Shown here in pieces: positions 47,890 through 56,642 of a stretch of DNA of 64,000 bases. The stretch spans positions 1 to 64,000 of the forward strand of contig NZ_DASSAB010000039.1 in assembly GCF_035685805.1 (NCBI RefSeq). Direction: 5' to 3'. The notes beneath the pieces are model-generated. The model was not told where the DNA came from. It saw only the letters and a program-made list of their open reading frames with translations, and searched no databases. This DNA comes from Dyella_A sp035685805 (GTDB taxonomy: Bacteria; Pseudomonadota; Gammaproteobacteria; Xanthomonadales; Rhodanobacteraceae). Every line of letters starts with the position of its first letter. The stretch's first letter is position 1. The position numbers and the translations under genes were made by a program.

Positions 47890-48999
47890 ATGCCCGACCC
47901 CACGCCGCGCCCGGTCTCCCCGCGCCAGCGCAACTGGCCCGCGATGCTGGCCATTGCCGCCATCGTCGCCACGCTGGCGCTCGCCTTTGCCTGGACGGTC
48001 GGATGGCTTACGCCGCATCGGCTCACGCCGCAGCGCTTCACCGACGCCATCCAGGACGCCAACGGTCAGGTCTATCGCGGATTTCGCCGCGCGCATGCCA
48101 AGGGCGTTTGCGTGGCCGGTTATTTCGAGGGCAACGGCCAGGGCGTGGCGCTATCCAGCGCGCGCATGTTCGCGGCGGCGCGCACGCCGTTTGTGGGTCG
48201 GCTGTCGATCGGCGGCGGCTCACCCTACGGTCTGGACGGCAAGGCCCGCGTGCGCAGCATGGCGCTGCAGCTCACCGCCGACGACGGCCAGCAGTGGCGC
48301 ATGGCGATGAACAGCTTTCCGTTCTTCGGCGTCGCCACGGCGCAGGCGTTCTACGAGCAGACCCGCGCCAACGCCCCGGATCCAACCACCGGCAAGCCGG
48401 ATCCGGCCCGGCAGGCCGCCTTTGCCAAGGCGCACCCGGAGTTCGCCCGCTTCGCCGCCTGGGCCAAGACCGCGCCCTGGTCCACCAGCTGGGCCAACAC
48501 CACGTTCAACGGCGTCAACACCTTCCGCTTCATCAATGCCGCGGGCGAGGGGCGCTACGTGCGCTGGTCGATGCAGCCGCAGACTACCTTCGAGGCCATG
48601 TCGGCCGAGCAGCGCGCCGCGGCGGACGCGGATTTTCTCAGTGAAGACCTCACCGCGCGGCTGGCGCAGCACCCGCTGCGCTGGGACATGGTGGTGACCC
48701 TCGCCGAACCGGGCGACCCGATCACCGATCCCTCCACGCCGTGGCCGGCCTCGCGCACGCACGTCACCGTGGGCACGTTGGTGATCGAGCGCAGCGCGCC
48801 GCAGGCCAATGGCGCCTGTCGGGACATCAACTTCGACCCGCTGGTGCTGCCACGCGGCGTGCAGGGCTCGGACGATCCGATCCTGGCCGCACGCTCGGCG
48901 GTGTACTCGGTGTCGTTCAATCGCCGCGAGCGGGATATCGCCGGCGGCCGGGCCGAGGCGGCCACCGGACATGCCGCGCCGAAGGGAGACACCCCATGA
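47890..48999 (+). CDS. catalase-related peroxidase with membrane anchor
   Basis: A 369-aa haem protein of the small catalase/SrpA-like group. An N-terminal membrane segment (about 18-40) anchors it in the envelope. The distal His69 lies in RRAHAKGVCVAGYF, and the proximal haem tyrosine is probably in ARSAVYSVSFNRR (R-x3-Y near the C-terminus). The length is well below true catalases. The stop overlaps the cytochrome b561 start by 4 bp, so the two form an operon. Such proteins are probably peroxidases that take electrons from the b561 partner. Confidence 0.9.
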   Translation: MPDPTPRPVSPRQRNWPAMLAIAAIVATLALAFAWTVGWLTPHRLTPQRFTDAIQDANGQVYRGFRRAHAKGVCVAGYFEGNGQGVALSSARMFAAARTPFVGRLSIGGGSPYGLDGKARVRSMALQLTADDGQQWRMAMNSFPFFGVATAQAFYEQTRANAPDPTTGKPDPARQAAFAKAHPEFARFAAWAKTAPWSTSWANTTFNGVNTFRFINAAGEGRYVRWSMQPQTTFEAMSAEQRAAADADFLSEDLTARLAQHPLRWDMVVTLAEPGDPITDPSTPWPASRTHVTVGTLVIERSAPQANGACRDINFDPLVLPRGVQGSDDPILAARSAVYSVSFNRRERDIAGGRAEAATGHAAPKGDTP

Positions 49000-49679
49000 G
49001 CCGCCCCGCCGCCACGCGCCACTTCAACCTGACCGCACGCGTGCTGCACTGGAGCATGGCGCTGGCGATTTTCACGATGCTGTTCATCGGGGTGGGCATG
49101 GTCGCCTCGCTGAGCCTGCGACCGACGCTGGTGAGCGTGCATCGCCCGCTGGGCATCGCCTTGCTGCTGCTGGTGATCGTACGGCTGGCCAACCGCCTGC
49201 GCCATCCGCCGCCCGCGCTGCCATCCGATCTGCCCCACGTGCAGGTGCTGGCCGCGAAGGCCTCGCACGGGCTGCTGTACGCGCTGATGTTCGCCATGCC
49301 CGTCATTGGCTGGGCGATGCTCTCGGCCGGCGGCTATCCGGTGACGCTGTTCGGCGGCGTCGCGCTGCCACCGATTGCCCCGCACAACGCCACCCTCTAC
49401 GCCGTGCTGCGCACCGCCCACACCTGGTTTGCGCTGCTGTTGTTCGCCACCGTGCTGATGCACCTGGCGGCGGCGCTGTTCCATGCGTGGGTGCGGCGCG
49501 ATGGCGTGTTCGAAGCGATGGCCACCGGGACGCCGACGCCTCCGGCCGACACGGCGAGTGGGCTGGGCGATGCGTCCACTGAAGCGCGCGCCGTGTTACC
49601 GCAGGCAGATCACCCAACGCCCGACCTGCGTGCGATCCACCCGGAGCCGCCGCATCCGCGCCCCAGCGAGGCGGACTGA
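48996..49679 (+). CDS. cytochrome b561
   Basis: A 227-aa protein of the bacterial CybB-like cytochrome b561 family with four membrane helices (about 13-37, 49-66, 89-107 and 137-160). Likely haem histidines are in VLHWSMAL, SVHRPLGI, SHGLLYALMF and LMHLAAALFH. The hydrophilic C-terminal tail of about 50 residues is an extension. The ATG overlaps the catalase-like stop, suggesting it feeds quinol electrons to that peroxidase. Confidence 0.9.
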   Translation: MSRPAATRHFNLTARVLHWSMALAIFTMLFIGVGMVASLSLRPTLVSVHRPLGIALLLLVIVRLANRLRHPPPALPSDLPHVQVLAAKASHGLLYALMFAMPVIGWAMLSAGGYPVTLFGGVALPPIAPHNATLYAVLRTAHTWFALLLFATVLMHLAAALFHAWVRRDGVFEAMATGTPTPPADTASGLGDASTEARAVLPQADHPTPDLRAIHPEPPHPRPSEAD

Positions 49680-49754
49680 CACCGGCGGGCGCTCCTGCGC
49701 GTCAATCCGCCGACGTGGGGCATCTCGCGCGCGGATGGGTCGGGAATCCGGTAA

Positions 49755-49767
49755 CGCGGTAACCGCG
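49755..49767. promoter_or_regulatory. small palindrome in front of the LytS-like kinase gene
   Basis: CGCGGTAACCGCG, a 13-bp perfect inverted repeat, lies about 170 bp before the kinase start in the 255-bp gap after cytochrome b561. A GGTAACGCGGTAACCGCGG stretch gives overlapping direct repeats too. It could be an operator; the match to any known regulator is not clear. Confidence 0.3.
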
Positions 49768-49934
49768 GTGGAGAAGACCAACGCGGTACGTCTGCATGGC
49801 CGGGCATGTCCGGCGGTGGCTGCCGCGCAGCCCATCGCGATCACCCGCCAGGAATCGCGCCGCAGAGCAACGAGGGCTGGCGCCCACCCCGGCACCCGGC
49901 TATCAATACCGACTTCCCGACCAATCGCGGCGCC

Positions 49935-51071
49935 ATGTCGACCCACTCCCAAGCCCTTCCCGACGCCACGCCCGAGCCGCGCTCCGTGCGCATGACGCTG
50001 CTTACCCGGCCGCTGCTGCTCATGCTCTATTTCGCCGGCTGGATCTTCATTGGCCTGTGGCAGGGCACCAATGTGTGGATCAGCCAGCGCGACAACCCCG
50101 GCGCGGTGGCGTGGCACTACTACACGTGGGAACTGAGCAGCGCTCTGGTGATCGGTGCGCTGGCGCTGGCAGTGGCGACATTCGAATCGCGCTGGCGGGT
50201 CACCGGCCCGGGCGCGTGGCGGCGCCTGCCGGTACATCTGCCGGCGGCGGTCGCGTTTTCGCTGGTGCACGTGGTGGGCATCGTGGCGCTGCGCACGGCC
50301 GCGTATGCCGCAATGGGCAGCTCGTACGACTTTGGCGAGGTGTGGATCGGGCTGGTCTACGAGTTCCAGAAAGACCTCATCACCTACGCCAGCATTGTCA
50401 CCATGTGCGCGCTGATTCGCAGCGTGCGCGAGCGCCGCCGCCATCAGCTGGAAGAGATCGAGCTGCGCCGCGCGCTCAGCGAAGCCAGGCTGGCGCATCT
50501 GGCGGCGCAGATCGAGCCGCACTTCGTGTTCAACACGCTCAACGCCATCTCCAACCGCATGTACGAGGACGTGCCCGCCGCCGACCGCATGATCGTGGCG
50601 CTGTCCGACCTGCTGCGCAGCGCGATGACCGCCGACGGCTCCGCCTTCGTGCGCGTGTCCGACGAGGTGCACTGGCTGCGCGCCTACACCGCCCTGATGG
50701 CCGAGCGCCAACCCGGCCTGCTGCACGTCGACATCACCGTCGACGACGGGCTCGACGCCATGCGCCTGCCCCGCCTGCTGCTGCAGCCACTGGTGGAGAA
50801 CGCCTTCCGCCACGGCCTGCGCAACGGCCGCGGCCGGCTCGCCGTTAGCCTGCGCCGCGACGGCGAGCAATTGCATTGCCGCGTGGAAGACGACGGCGTC
50901 GGCTTCGCCGCCGATGCGCAACCCGGCGTGGGGCTGGCCAACGTGCGCGAACGCCTCGCCCTGCTCTACCCCGATCGCCACCAATGGAAGATCGGCCCCG
51001 GCGCGCAGGGCGGCACCGCGGTGGATATCACTCTGCCGCTGGAGCCGTGGGCCGCGGAGCCCGAGGCATGA
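49935..51071 (+). CDS. LytS/AlgZ-type sensor histidine kinase
   Basis: A 378-aa kinase with about four membrane helices in the first 160 residues and a His-kinase domain of the LytS type: QIEPHFVFNTLNAIS (phospho-acceptor His) and LLLQPLVENAFRHGL (ATP-binding N box), followed by VEDDGVGF and GVGLANVRERL. The start at 49935 is chosen because the earlier in-frame part is not protein-like. It overlaps the LytTR regulator by 4 bp. The signal sensed is unknown. Confidence 0.93.
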   Translation: MSTHSQALPDATPEPRSVRMTLLTRPLLLMLYFAGWIFIGLWQGTNVWISQRDNPGAVAWHYYTWELSSALVIGALALAVATFESRWRVTGPGAWRRLPVHLPAAVAFSLVHVVGIVALRTAAYAAMGSSYDFGEVWIGLVYEFQKDLITYASIVTMCALIRSVRERRRHQLEEIELRRALSEARLAHLAAQIEPHFVFNTLNAISNRMYEDVPAADRMIVALSDLLRSAMTADGSAFVRVSDEVHWLRAYTALMAERQPGLLHVDITVDDGLDAMRLPRLLLQPLVENAFRHGLRNGRGRLAVSLRRDGEQLHCRVEDDGVGFAADAQPGVGLANVRERLALLYPDRHQWKIGPGAQGGTAVDITLPLEPWAAEPEA

Positions 51072-51829
51072 CACTGCGCCTCGCCATCGTGGAAGACGAA
51101 GCGCCTGCCCGCGCTCGGCTGCGCCGACTGCTCGCCGAGCACGGCGACGTCGAAGTCGTACTGGAAGCGGACACCCTGCCCGGCGCACTCGCCACCCTGC
51201 CCGGCGTGAACGCCGACGCGCTGTTCCTCGACATCGCCCTCGGCGAGTCCACCGGCTTCGACTTGCTCGACCAGTTGCCGCCCCCGTGGCCGCTGCTGGT
51301 GTTCGCGACCGCGTACCACGAGCACGCGCTGCGCGCGTTCGAGGTCGCCGCCGTCGACTACCTGCTCAAACCCTTCGACGCCCCGCGCCTCGCCGCCACG
51401 CTGGACCGCCTGCGCGCCCGCCTCGCCGACGCCGACCCGCTGCCCGCCGAAGAAGACCTGCGCCGCGTACACGCCGCGATGCCTGCGCACGCGTTCAACC
51501 CACTGCCACTCGTCATCACCGAACGCGGCCAGCGCGTGGTGGTGCCGCTGGACGAGGTGACTCACCTGGTCGGCAGCGGCAACTACGTGGAACTGCACAC
51601 CCCGCAACGCAGCTACCTGATGCGCGCCACCCTCACTCAACTCGCCAGCCAACTGCATCCCGCGCAGTTCCTGCGCGTGCACCGCAGCTACCTCGTTCGC
51701 GCTGATCAGATCGCCGCGCTAACGCCGCGAGGGCACGGCGACGCCGAGCTCACCCTGCGCGACGGCACCACCGTGATGGTGAGCCGGCGCTACCGCGAAG
51801 CGCTGCCGGAAAGCTTGCGGGGAAGGTAA
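51068..51829 (+). CDS. LytTR-family response regulator
   Basis: A 253-aa regulator with a receiver domain (1-120; acidic pair Glu9-Asp10, phospho-acceptor Asp55 in LFLDIALGE, and Lys in DYLLKPFD) and a LytTR DNA-binding domain (about 150-250) with VVPLDEVTHLVGSGNYVELHT, FLRVHRSYLVRADQI and the C-terminal VSRRYREALPESLRG. LytTR regulators bind direct repeats. It pairs with the kinase at 49935. A damaged copy of the same C-terminus occurs at 55334-55405. Confidence 0.95.
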   Translation: MTLRLAIVEDEAPARARLRRLLAEHGDVEVVLEADTLPGALATLPGVNADALFLDIALGESTGFDLLDQLPPPWPLLVFATAYHEHALRAFEVAAVDYLLKPFDAPRLAATLDRLRARLADADPLPAEEDLRRVHAAMPAHAFNPLPLVITERGQRVVVPLDEVTHLVGSGNYVELHTPQRSYLMRATLTQLASQLHPAQFLRVHRSYLVRADQIAALTPRGHGDAELTLRDGTTVMVSRRYREALPESLRGR

Positions 51830-51872
51830 AGCTGGCGCGCCAACCTCCGGCAAACAGCCCGACACTCCCCGC

Positions 51873-51900
51873 CGTCATTCCCCCGAACGCGGGAATCCAC
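51873..51900. repeat. dispersed REP-like palindrome
   Basis: CGTCATTCCCCCGAACGCGG followed by GAATCCAC, a core shared with the ends of the element at 32997-33227 (CGTCATCCCCGCG). It lies 44 bp after the LytTR regulator stop, a common place for REP-type sequences, and may serve as a transcription end or as a mobile palindrome. Confidence 0.6.
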
Positions 51901-51931
51901 CCCGCCCTTGGCTCATGCCTGGCTCAACAGG

Positions 51932-53185
51932 TCACGTCTCCTGTCCGACCGCGGCAAGCAGGGCGCTCGCCTGCACCGCCGCATCCCCCTGCATCGGCAG
52001 CGGCAGGTCGGGCGTGATGCCTTCGATCTCGTTGGTGCCGTCATCGAGAAAGCGCGCACAGTTCGGCATGCGCACGTCGAACGGGCTGGCGCGGAACGGC
52101 GTGCGACCGCCTCCATTGACGTAGCCGCAGCCGGCGCCTACGCTGGTTTCGCCCAGCACGCGCGCCACCTGGTTCTGCTGCAGCCAGGCGAGAAAATCCT
52201 CGGAGGCCGAGCCGGTGCCGCGATCGGCAAGAATTAACAGCGGCCCGGTCCAGACGCCGCTGCCCTGCAACGTGGCCCGCTCGCCTGCCGGCTCCAGGAT
52301 CGCGCAGGGCGCAGGCGCGCCGCTCCACACGATCGACCGGTCGCACGCCGGCACCACGAGCCGCGGCTGCGCGCGCGACAGCGTGCGGTCGGTGAACATC
52401 GCCACCACCTCGCTGACCCATTCGGTACCGCCACCGTTGCCGGTGACATCCACCAGCAGCCGGCGCGCGCCGCGCGACTTGAGCGTGCCGATGGCATCCG
52501 CCAGCCGGCGCTGCTGCAGCGCGCGGACCGCCAGTTGCAGCGCGCGCTGGCCGATGCCGGGCCGGAAAACCTGCCGGCAGGCGGCGGCATAGCGATCCTC
52601 GCCAAACTGCGCGATGCGCAGCACGCCGAGGTCGCCGATCATCCCCGTGGGGAAATCGCCGCTGCCCACGGCTTGCCAGCCGGGAGCCTGGGCAAAGGGA
52701 AAGCGAAAGCCGTGATCGCCCTCCTGATAGCCGGCGGCGGCGCAGTCCTTGCCGGCCGGCGGATCATCGGCCACCGCCGGTGCTCCTGCTGCAGAGACAC
52801 CGGCGCCGGCCGTGGCCGCGACCGCCATGGATGGGCCCTCGGCCACGGCCACGCGGGCCGGCTCGGCGATCGGCCGCTTGCCCGGCACCAGGTGCAGGTG
52901 CGGGTCGTTGAACGCCTTGACGAACCGGCGCAGCGCGAGGAACGCCCGCACGCGGGAATGCGCGCCGTCGATGTCCGCGGTGGTCCGGCGATCGAGTGCC
53001 GCCAGATCCAGATGGCGGTGCGTCGCGATCCAGTCGAGGTTCGCGTAGCCCTGCGCCATGTCGCGCTTGAGCCGGGCGTAGTCCGCCTGCCAGGCGCGGG
53101 CGTCGTAGGTGACCGCGTCGAAAGCGATGGCGGCAAGCAGCGCCCCCACGATCACAAGCAGGATGCGGCGTAGCAGGCGTGCCAT
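51932..53185 (-). CDS. S41-family peptidase-like protein
   Basis: A 417-aa secreted or membrane-anchored protein with an N-terminal signal/anchor (about 5-22). The C-terminal half is a tail-specific protease (S41) type catalytic domain: RRLLVDVTGNGGGTEWVSEV, LLILADRGTGSASEDFLAWL (nucleophile Ser in GSASED, with SASED matching the family) and VLGETSVGAGCGY. A PDZ domain is not obvious, and the N-terminal region is alpha-helical (YARLKRDMAQGYANLDW). It is on the minus strand; substrate unknown. Confidence 0.82.
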   Translation of the reverse strand: MARLLRRILLVIVGALLAAIAFDAVTYDARAWQADYARLKRDMAQGYANLDWIATHRHLDLAALDRRTTADIDGAHSRVRAFLALRRFVKAFNDPHLHLVPGKRPIAEPARVAVAEGPSMAVAATAGAGVSAAGAPAVADDPPAGKDCAAAGYQEGDHGFRFPFAQAPGWQAVGSGDFPTGMIGDLGVLRIAQFGEDRYAAACRQVFRPGIGQRALQLAVRALQQRRLADAIGTLKSRGARRLLVDVTGNGGGTEWVSEVVAMFTDRTLSRAQPRLVVPACDRSIVWSGAPAPCAILEPAGERATLQGSGVWTGPLLILADRGTGSASEDFLAWLQQNQVARVLGETSVGAGCGYVNGGGRTPFRASPFDVRMPNCARFLDDGTNEIEGITPDLPLPMQGDAAVQASALLAAVGQET

Positions 53186-53316
53186 GGGGGCGTTCCGTGA
53201 GTTGGGCCGGCCCGGATTCTAAGCGGGACGCTTCGGGATTTTCTTGTCCCCAATGGCACCCCTCCCGCCACCACCCGGTTCGCCGTCGGCAGCGCGCTCC
53301 ATCCGCCTCGCGCCCG

Positions 53317-53856
53317 CTACGGTTGCACCGTCAGCCGCAACACGTTGCTGAAAACGTCCCGGGAACGGTTGGGGTCCGTCGCGTAATCCGGCGACTTCGG
53401 ATCGGGTTGTTGTCCCTCCTCGGCAAAGCCCACCGCGAGCCGGTAACGCACGGTGTAGTGCGGGTCGTCGTGCTTGTCGAAGGCGTAGGAGTAACGAAGA
53501 TCCACCGTGCCGCTGAGTGTCTGGTGCGCGCCCAGCGGAACAAGCACCTCGGACAGCGGCGCCGCAAAAGCAACCCAATATCCAATGTAGGCCTGCTCCT
53601 TGCCGTCGCTGCCACGCACCTCGAACTGGTTGTTCGGCAACGATTCGGGCCAACCGAAAGGAAGAAGAAAATGGTGCAGGTTGACCGGTGCGTCACCGTC
53701 GTTCCTGATCGTCACCACGACCCGCCCCTCGCCCGCGGCAGCCGGATCGGCGACCGGTGACAGCACCACCGACACCGGGTCGGTCGCCGCCGTGGCGCTC
53801 TCGGGCCAAAGCAGCAAGAGCCAGATGCTGAAGATCCATCGCCACCGTGTGTTCAT
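53317..53856 (-). CDS. secreted hypothetical protein with beta-rich domain
   Basis: A 179-aa protein with a signal peptide (about 1-23). The mature part is beta-sandwich-like: VSVVLSPVADPAAAGEGRVVVTIRNDGDAPVNLHHFLLPFGW, then LGAHQTLSGTVDLRYSYAF and VFSNVLRLTVQP. The segment recalls the propeptide-like region before M35/deuterolysin peptidases, but no HEXXH is present. No family can be named with confidence. It sits between the S41-like gene and the RidA gene with short gaps. Confidence 0.7.
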   Translation of the reverse strand: MNTRWRWIFSIWLLLLWPESATAATDPVSVVLSPVADPAAAGEGRVVVTIRNDGDAPVNLHHFLLPFGWPESLPNNQFEVRGSDGKEQAYIGYWVAFAAPLSEVLVPLGAHQTLSGTVDLRYSYAFDKHDDPHYTVRYRLAVGFAEEGQQPDPKSPDYATDPNRSRDVFSNVLRLTVQP

Positions 53857-54009
53857 GGGTCGCTCCCTGAAAAAACGTCGTGATCCTTCCCTGCATCGCC
53901 GGCTTGCTCACGCAGGACAACCATTCAAAACAACTGTGAGCGGCAAGCGGAGCGTGACGGCGGCAACGTGCGCCAGGTCGCCCGACCACGCGCCAGCTGC
54001 ACCGGCTCC

Positions 54010-54408
54010 TCAGGGCGCCTCGTCACGCGCGGCAACCACCTCAACCTCCACGCACCAGCGCGGATCAGCCAGCGCGGGGACGATCACCACGCTCAGCGCC
54101 GGCTGGCGCGCGCCCAGCACCTCGTTGCGCGCCCGTTGATGTGGCGCCACCAGCGCGGCGGAGGTGAGAAAGACCGTGGCCTTGATCAGGTGATCGGCGG
54201 CGTAACCGGCCGCTGACAGCTGGTGCAGGACGTTCGTCCAGGCAAGGCGGCACTGCTCGTACCCATAGGCAGCCACGTCCCCGCCCGCGGTCTCGCCAAT
54301 CTGCCCGCTGACAAACAGCAGGCGGCTCCCCGCCGAAACTTGCACGAACTGCCGGTAGCCACCGATCGGCGCCGGCGCCTCGAGGGACATCGCATCAGAC
54401 TGCGACAT
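54010..54408 (-). CDS. RidA-family protein
   Basis: A 132-aa member of the YjgF/YER057c/UK114 (RidA) family, reactive enamine/imine deaminases. Visible are LFVSGQIGETAGGDV, a helix WTNVLHQLSAAGYAADHLIKATVFLT, and VVIVPALADPRWCVEVEVVAARD with the ligand Glu in the final strand. The catalytic arginine common in RidA (RxxxxVxxL) is within ARNEVLGARQPALS-like text, so activity is plausible. It is monocistronic. Confidence 0.9.
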   Translation of the reverse strand: MSQSDAMSLEAPAPIGGYRQFVQVSAGSRLLFVSGQIGETAGGDVAAYGYEQCRLAWTNVLHQLSAAGYAADHLIKATVFLTSAALVAPHQRARNEVLGARQPALSVVIVPALADPRWCVEVEVVAARDEAP

Positions 54409-54836
54409 CGCTTGATCTCCCTACTCCGCCCACGGCTCGATTCAAGGCATCGCTCACGTCGCGCCGCAGAGCCTCGGGCGCCGTTCGAACGGCTGCTTCC
54501 ATCACGGTGCAATCCAGGCAACAACTTTGAAGCGTTGAAGCCGCCGCCGCACCACCCGGCGATTAATACGACCTGGCGCGTGAGCGGCTTGTGGCGAAGG
54601 CGTGCTGGCGCCACGTGAGTGCGCTACGCGGCAACGGTAGCGCCCGCCTCAAGGGTGCGGCGATGAACGAGACGGGCTGGGTCGAGACCGTCGCCCGGCA
54701 GCGCAAGAAAAAGGCACTGTTGATCGAGCCAGAGAAGAGGCGCGAACGAAAGCCGAACTTGGCTAGCCGTGTCTCGTTTGGTTGGCAGGGGCGTTGACGC
54801 GGAGACGCGACGCTGAAGCCTGTCTCCCGGCGCCGC
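54409..54836. other. intergenic region, one doubtful short frame
   Basis: About 430 bp between RidA and the MAPEG gene. A plus-strand frame of 44 codons at 54663-54797 (MNETGWVETVARQRKKKALL) is Lys/Arg-rich but has no ribosome binding site and no family resemblance. I do not regard it as a gene. Confidence 0.4.
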
Positions 54837-55217
54837 CTAGATCATCGGCAACGCCATCATCAGAAGACCAAACATGCTGACCAGCCAAACCAGGGATCGC
54901 AGCCACGGAATCCCGCTGACGTAGGCGGGCACGTAGACGACCCGGGCGACGAGAAAGACCAGGGCGCCATACGCCTCGGCCTCTTGGTTGGTGCCTCTCG
55001 TGAGCGCCAGCAGTGCCAGGGAGATGAAGATCGGCAAAGCCTCCAGAAGATTGTTCTTCGCCCGATCCAGCCGTGCCGCGATCACGGACGGTTCGGGCTG
55101 AACGTCGCGGTTGCCAACAATGCCCCTGAGGTCAAACCGGAAGCGCGAGGTCTCCTGCAGGAAGATCTGCGCGACGTATAGCGCGAGCACGAGCAGGATG
55201 ATGGTCGTCAGGTGCAC
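54837..55217 (-). CDS. MAPEG family membrane protein
   Basis: A 126-aa protein with four membrane helices (about 3-22, 57-75, 80-98 and 104-124). The motif RAKNNLLEALPIFISLALLAL matches the MAPEG family of membrane-associated proteins in eicosanoid and glutathione metabolism; bacterial members are often uncharacterised. DVQPEPSVIAARLDRAKNN is the soluble loop between helices one and two. It lies at the start of the AT-richer accessory stretch. Confidence 0.88.
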   Translation of the reverse strand: MHLTTIILLVLALYVAQIFLQETSRFRFDLRGIVGNRDVQPEPSVIAARLDRAKNNLLEALPIFISLALLALTRGTNQEAEAYGALVFLVARVVYVPAYVSGIPWLRSLVWLVSMFGLLMMALPMI

Positions 55218-55304
55218 CGCTCGGCCTCCAGTAAATTCGCCTGGCTAAAGTCGAGATGGGACAGATCCCGGGATGAACTCGTGTTCTCACAGCGACTGGG
55301 TAAT

Positions 55305-55332
55305 GAAATGTCGACTCTCACCCTAGTTTTTC
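55305..55332 (+). repeat. partial right arm of the 66-bp palindromic repeat
   Basis: A degenerate form of the arm (TGTCGACTCTCACCCTAG followed by T5). It immediately precedes the LytTR remnant that begins at 55334. Only the right half of the unit is kept. Confidence 0.65.
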
Positions 55333-55333
55333 C

Positions 55334-55405
55334 ACGCTGCGCGATGGGACCCTGGCAATGGTGAGCCGGCGGTACCGGGAGGCGTTGCCGGAAGACTGCG
55401 TGGCA
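55334..55405 (+). pseudogene. remnant of a LytTR response regulator C-terminus
   Basis: This 24-codon stretch reads TLRDGTLAMVSRRYREALPE and is the counterpart of the last 24 or so codons of the LytTR regulator at 51068-51829 (LTLRDGTTVMVSRRYREALPES). The DNA is about three-quarters identical, so it is a diverged paralogue fragment rather than a fresh copy. No start, receiver or remaining LytTR domain is present; it is flanked by repeat arms at both ends. Confidence 0.8.
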
Positions 55406-55413
55406 GGTGAGAT

Positions 55414-55438
55414 AAAGTCGACTCCGACCCCTGATTTT
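55414..55438 (+). repeat. partial right arm of the 66-bp palindromic repeat
   Basis: AAAGTCGACTCCGACCCCTG followed by ATTTT corresponds to the right arm of the complete copies at 55501, 56789, 56941 and 57777. It directly follows the LytTR remnant, so the remnant is enclosed by two half-repeats. Confidence 0.75.
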
Positions 55439-55500
55439 GCGTCGACCACACAAGCGCTTTTAGAAGGCACTCGCGACTATCTATTTTTCCTAACTAAAGC

Positions 55501-55566
55501 AAAACAGAGGTCGGAGTGTACCTTCACAAGGCTTGCTCTGCGAAAAGTCGACTCTGACCCCGTTTT
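55501..55566 (+). repeat. 66-bp palindromic repeat, copy A
   Basis: Arms GAGGTCGGAGTGTAC and the inverse GTCGACTCTGACCCC, with conserved loop CACAAGGCTTGCTCTGCG between, and AAAA/TTTT outside. It starts the array of same-orientation copies and lies 62 bp from the stop of the secreted 337-aa gene. Confidence 0.85.
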
Positions 55567-55628
55567 GTTCTTCTTCTGACGGACGAAGGCCAGATCTAAT
55601 TAGCCACGCCCCCTGTAATTCCTCGCCA

Positions 55629-56642
55629 CTAATAGGCGCGGCAAGTATATGTTGTATTGCCATTTACTGTGGTCGAGGTACAAGCCCATCCGTGAAAGCC
55701 CCCTGTCCCTATTGAACCAGAACTAGAGCCAGAACCAGGGGCAGAAAGTGCACCAAGCCAACCCAGTTGCGACTGCATGTTAATTCGGTCATTCGGATTT
55801 CCAACTTCTTCGGAAAAATCATATAAGGCCAAGCCGTCGCCGTCGATCATATCCTTGGTAACTGGGACCGTATTATTATGAGAGTCACGCGCCGACTCTT
55901 TCACAATGGCGTAATGAGCATTTGTTGATGAGGTGTCCAGCTCGATCGCGATTTGGCTGCCGTCTGCAAACTTGACTACAGCCACAATTCTTGGCATCCG
56001 AGAGGGATCCAAGGGCAGTGCCGTGCTCGCTACTTTCAGGGCTTGGTCAGCTAATGTATTAATTTGCCCCTTGAAGCCGGTGGTGGCAAAATCAAGAAGC
56101 GCGTTTTGCGCAGGGCTTTGATTCACCACGCCATAGACGTTTACTCGTGGATTGGGGTAGTCGAGTACTGGCGTGATGAGCTGCGCTCCGCCCGTTGGGG
56201 TGGCGAATAAATTCTCGGAGAAGCCTTTGCCAGTATAGAATTCCCTGTAACTCAAAGTGTTTGGACTGGTGGAATCAATAATCTGGAAATAAAAATGCTT
56301 CGTAAATCCCGGATCGCCAGCGTAGTAAAAGTCCGTCAGAGTCTTGAACGAAGCTGTGACATCTGGCTCCGGGGCAACAGCCAGCACCAAAGTATTGTAA
56401 CCGCCGCCTTGGGGCTTTTCCTCGCGAGTAACGTGGTACTTTTGTATAACCCTTGCTCTCATATCTCCAACGTAAAAAGAATTTTTTGTGTTGAACGCTG
56501 GATCGCTTCGAACCAAGCTCAACTTTTGCGCGCCTGTACAGCCGTCACACCAAATTATCTTTTCAACTTCTGTGGCGTTAGACTTGTGCGTTACCAGAAC
56601 AGACAAAAAAAGCGCAAAAAATGGCAAAAGTTGATTCTTCAT
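55629..56642 (-). CDS. secreted hypothetical protein, C-terminal Cys-pair tail
   Basis: A 337-aa protein; the start at 56642 (MKNQLLPFFALFLS) is chosen because GGGAG lies nine bases upstream, while the ATG at 56651 abuts it directly. A signal peptide is followed by WCDGCTGAQKLSLVR with a CxxC pair. The body has mixed strands and helices without a known domain. The end is a Gly/Ser linker (SGSSSGSIGTGG) and a short tail with two cysteines (HGWACTSTTVNGNTTYTCRAY), suggesting a small disulphide-closed domain. AT-richer than neighbours. It is bracketed by repeat copies A and B. Confidence 0.75.
   Translation of the reverse strand: MKNQLLPFFALFLSVLVTHKSNATEVEKIIWCDGCTGAQKLSLVRSDPAFNTKNSFYVGDMRARVIQKYHVTREEKPQGGGYNTLVLAVAPEPDVTASFKTLTDFYYAGDPGFTKHFYFQIIDSTSPNTLSYREFYTGKGFSENLFATPTGGAQLITPVLDYPNPRVNVYGVVNQSPAQNALLDFATTGFKGQINTLADQALKVASTALPLDPSRMPRIVAVVKFADGSQIAIELDTSSTNAHYAIVKESARDSHNNTVPVTKDMIDGDGLALYDFSEEVGNPNDRINMQSQLGWLGALSAPGSGSSSGSIGTGGFHGWACTSTTVNGNTTYTCRAY

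Noticed and set aside
54663..54797. 44-codon Lys/Arg-rich frame
   Set aside because: No ribosome binding site, no family resemblance, and it lies in a region without other coding signs.
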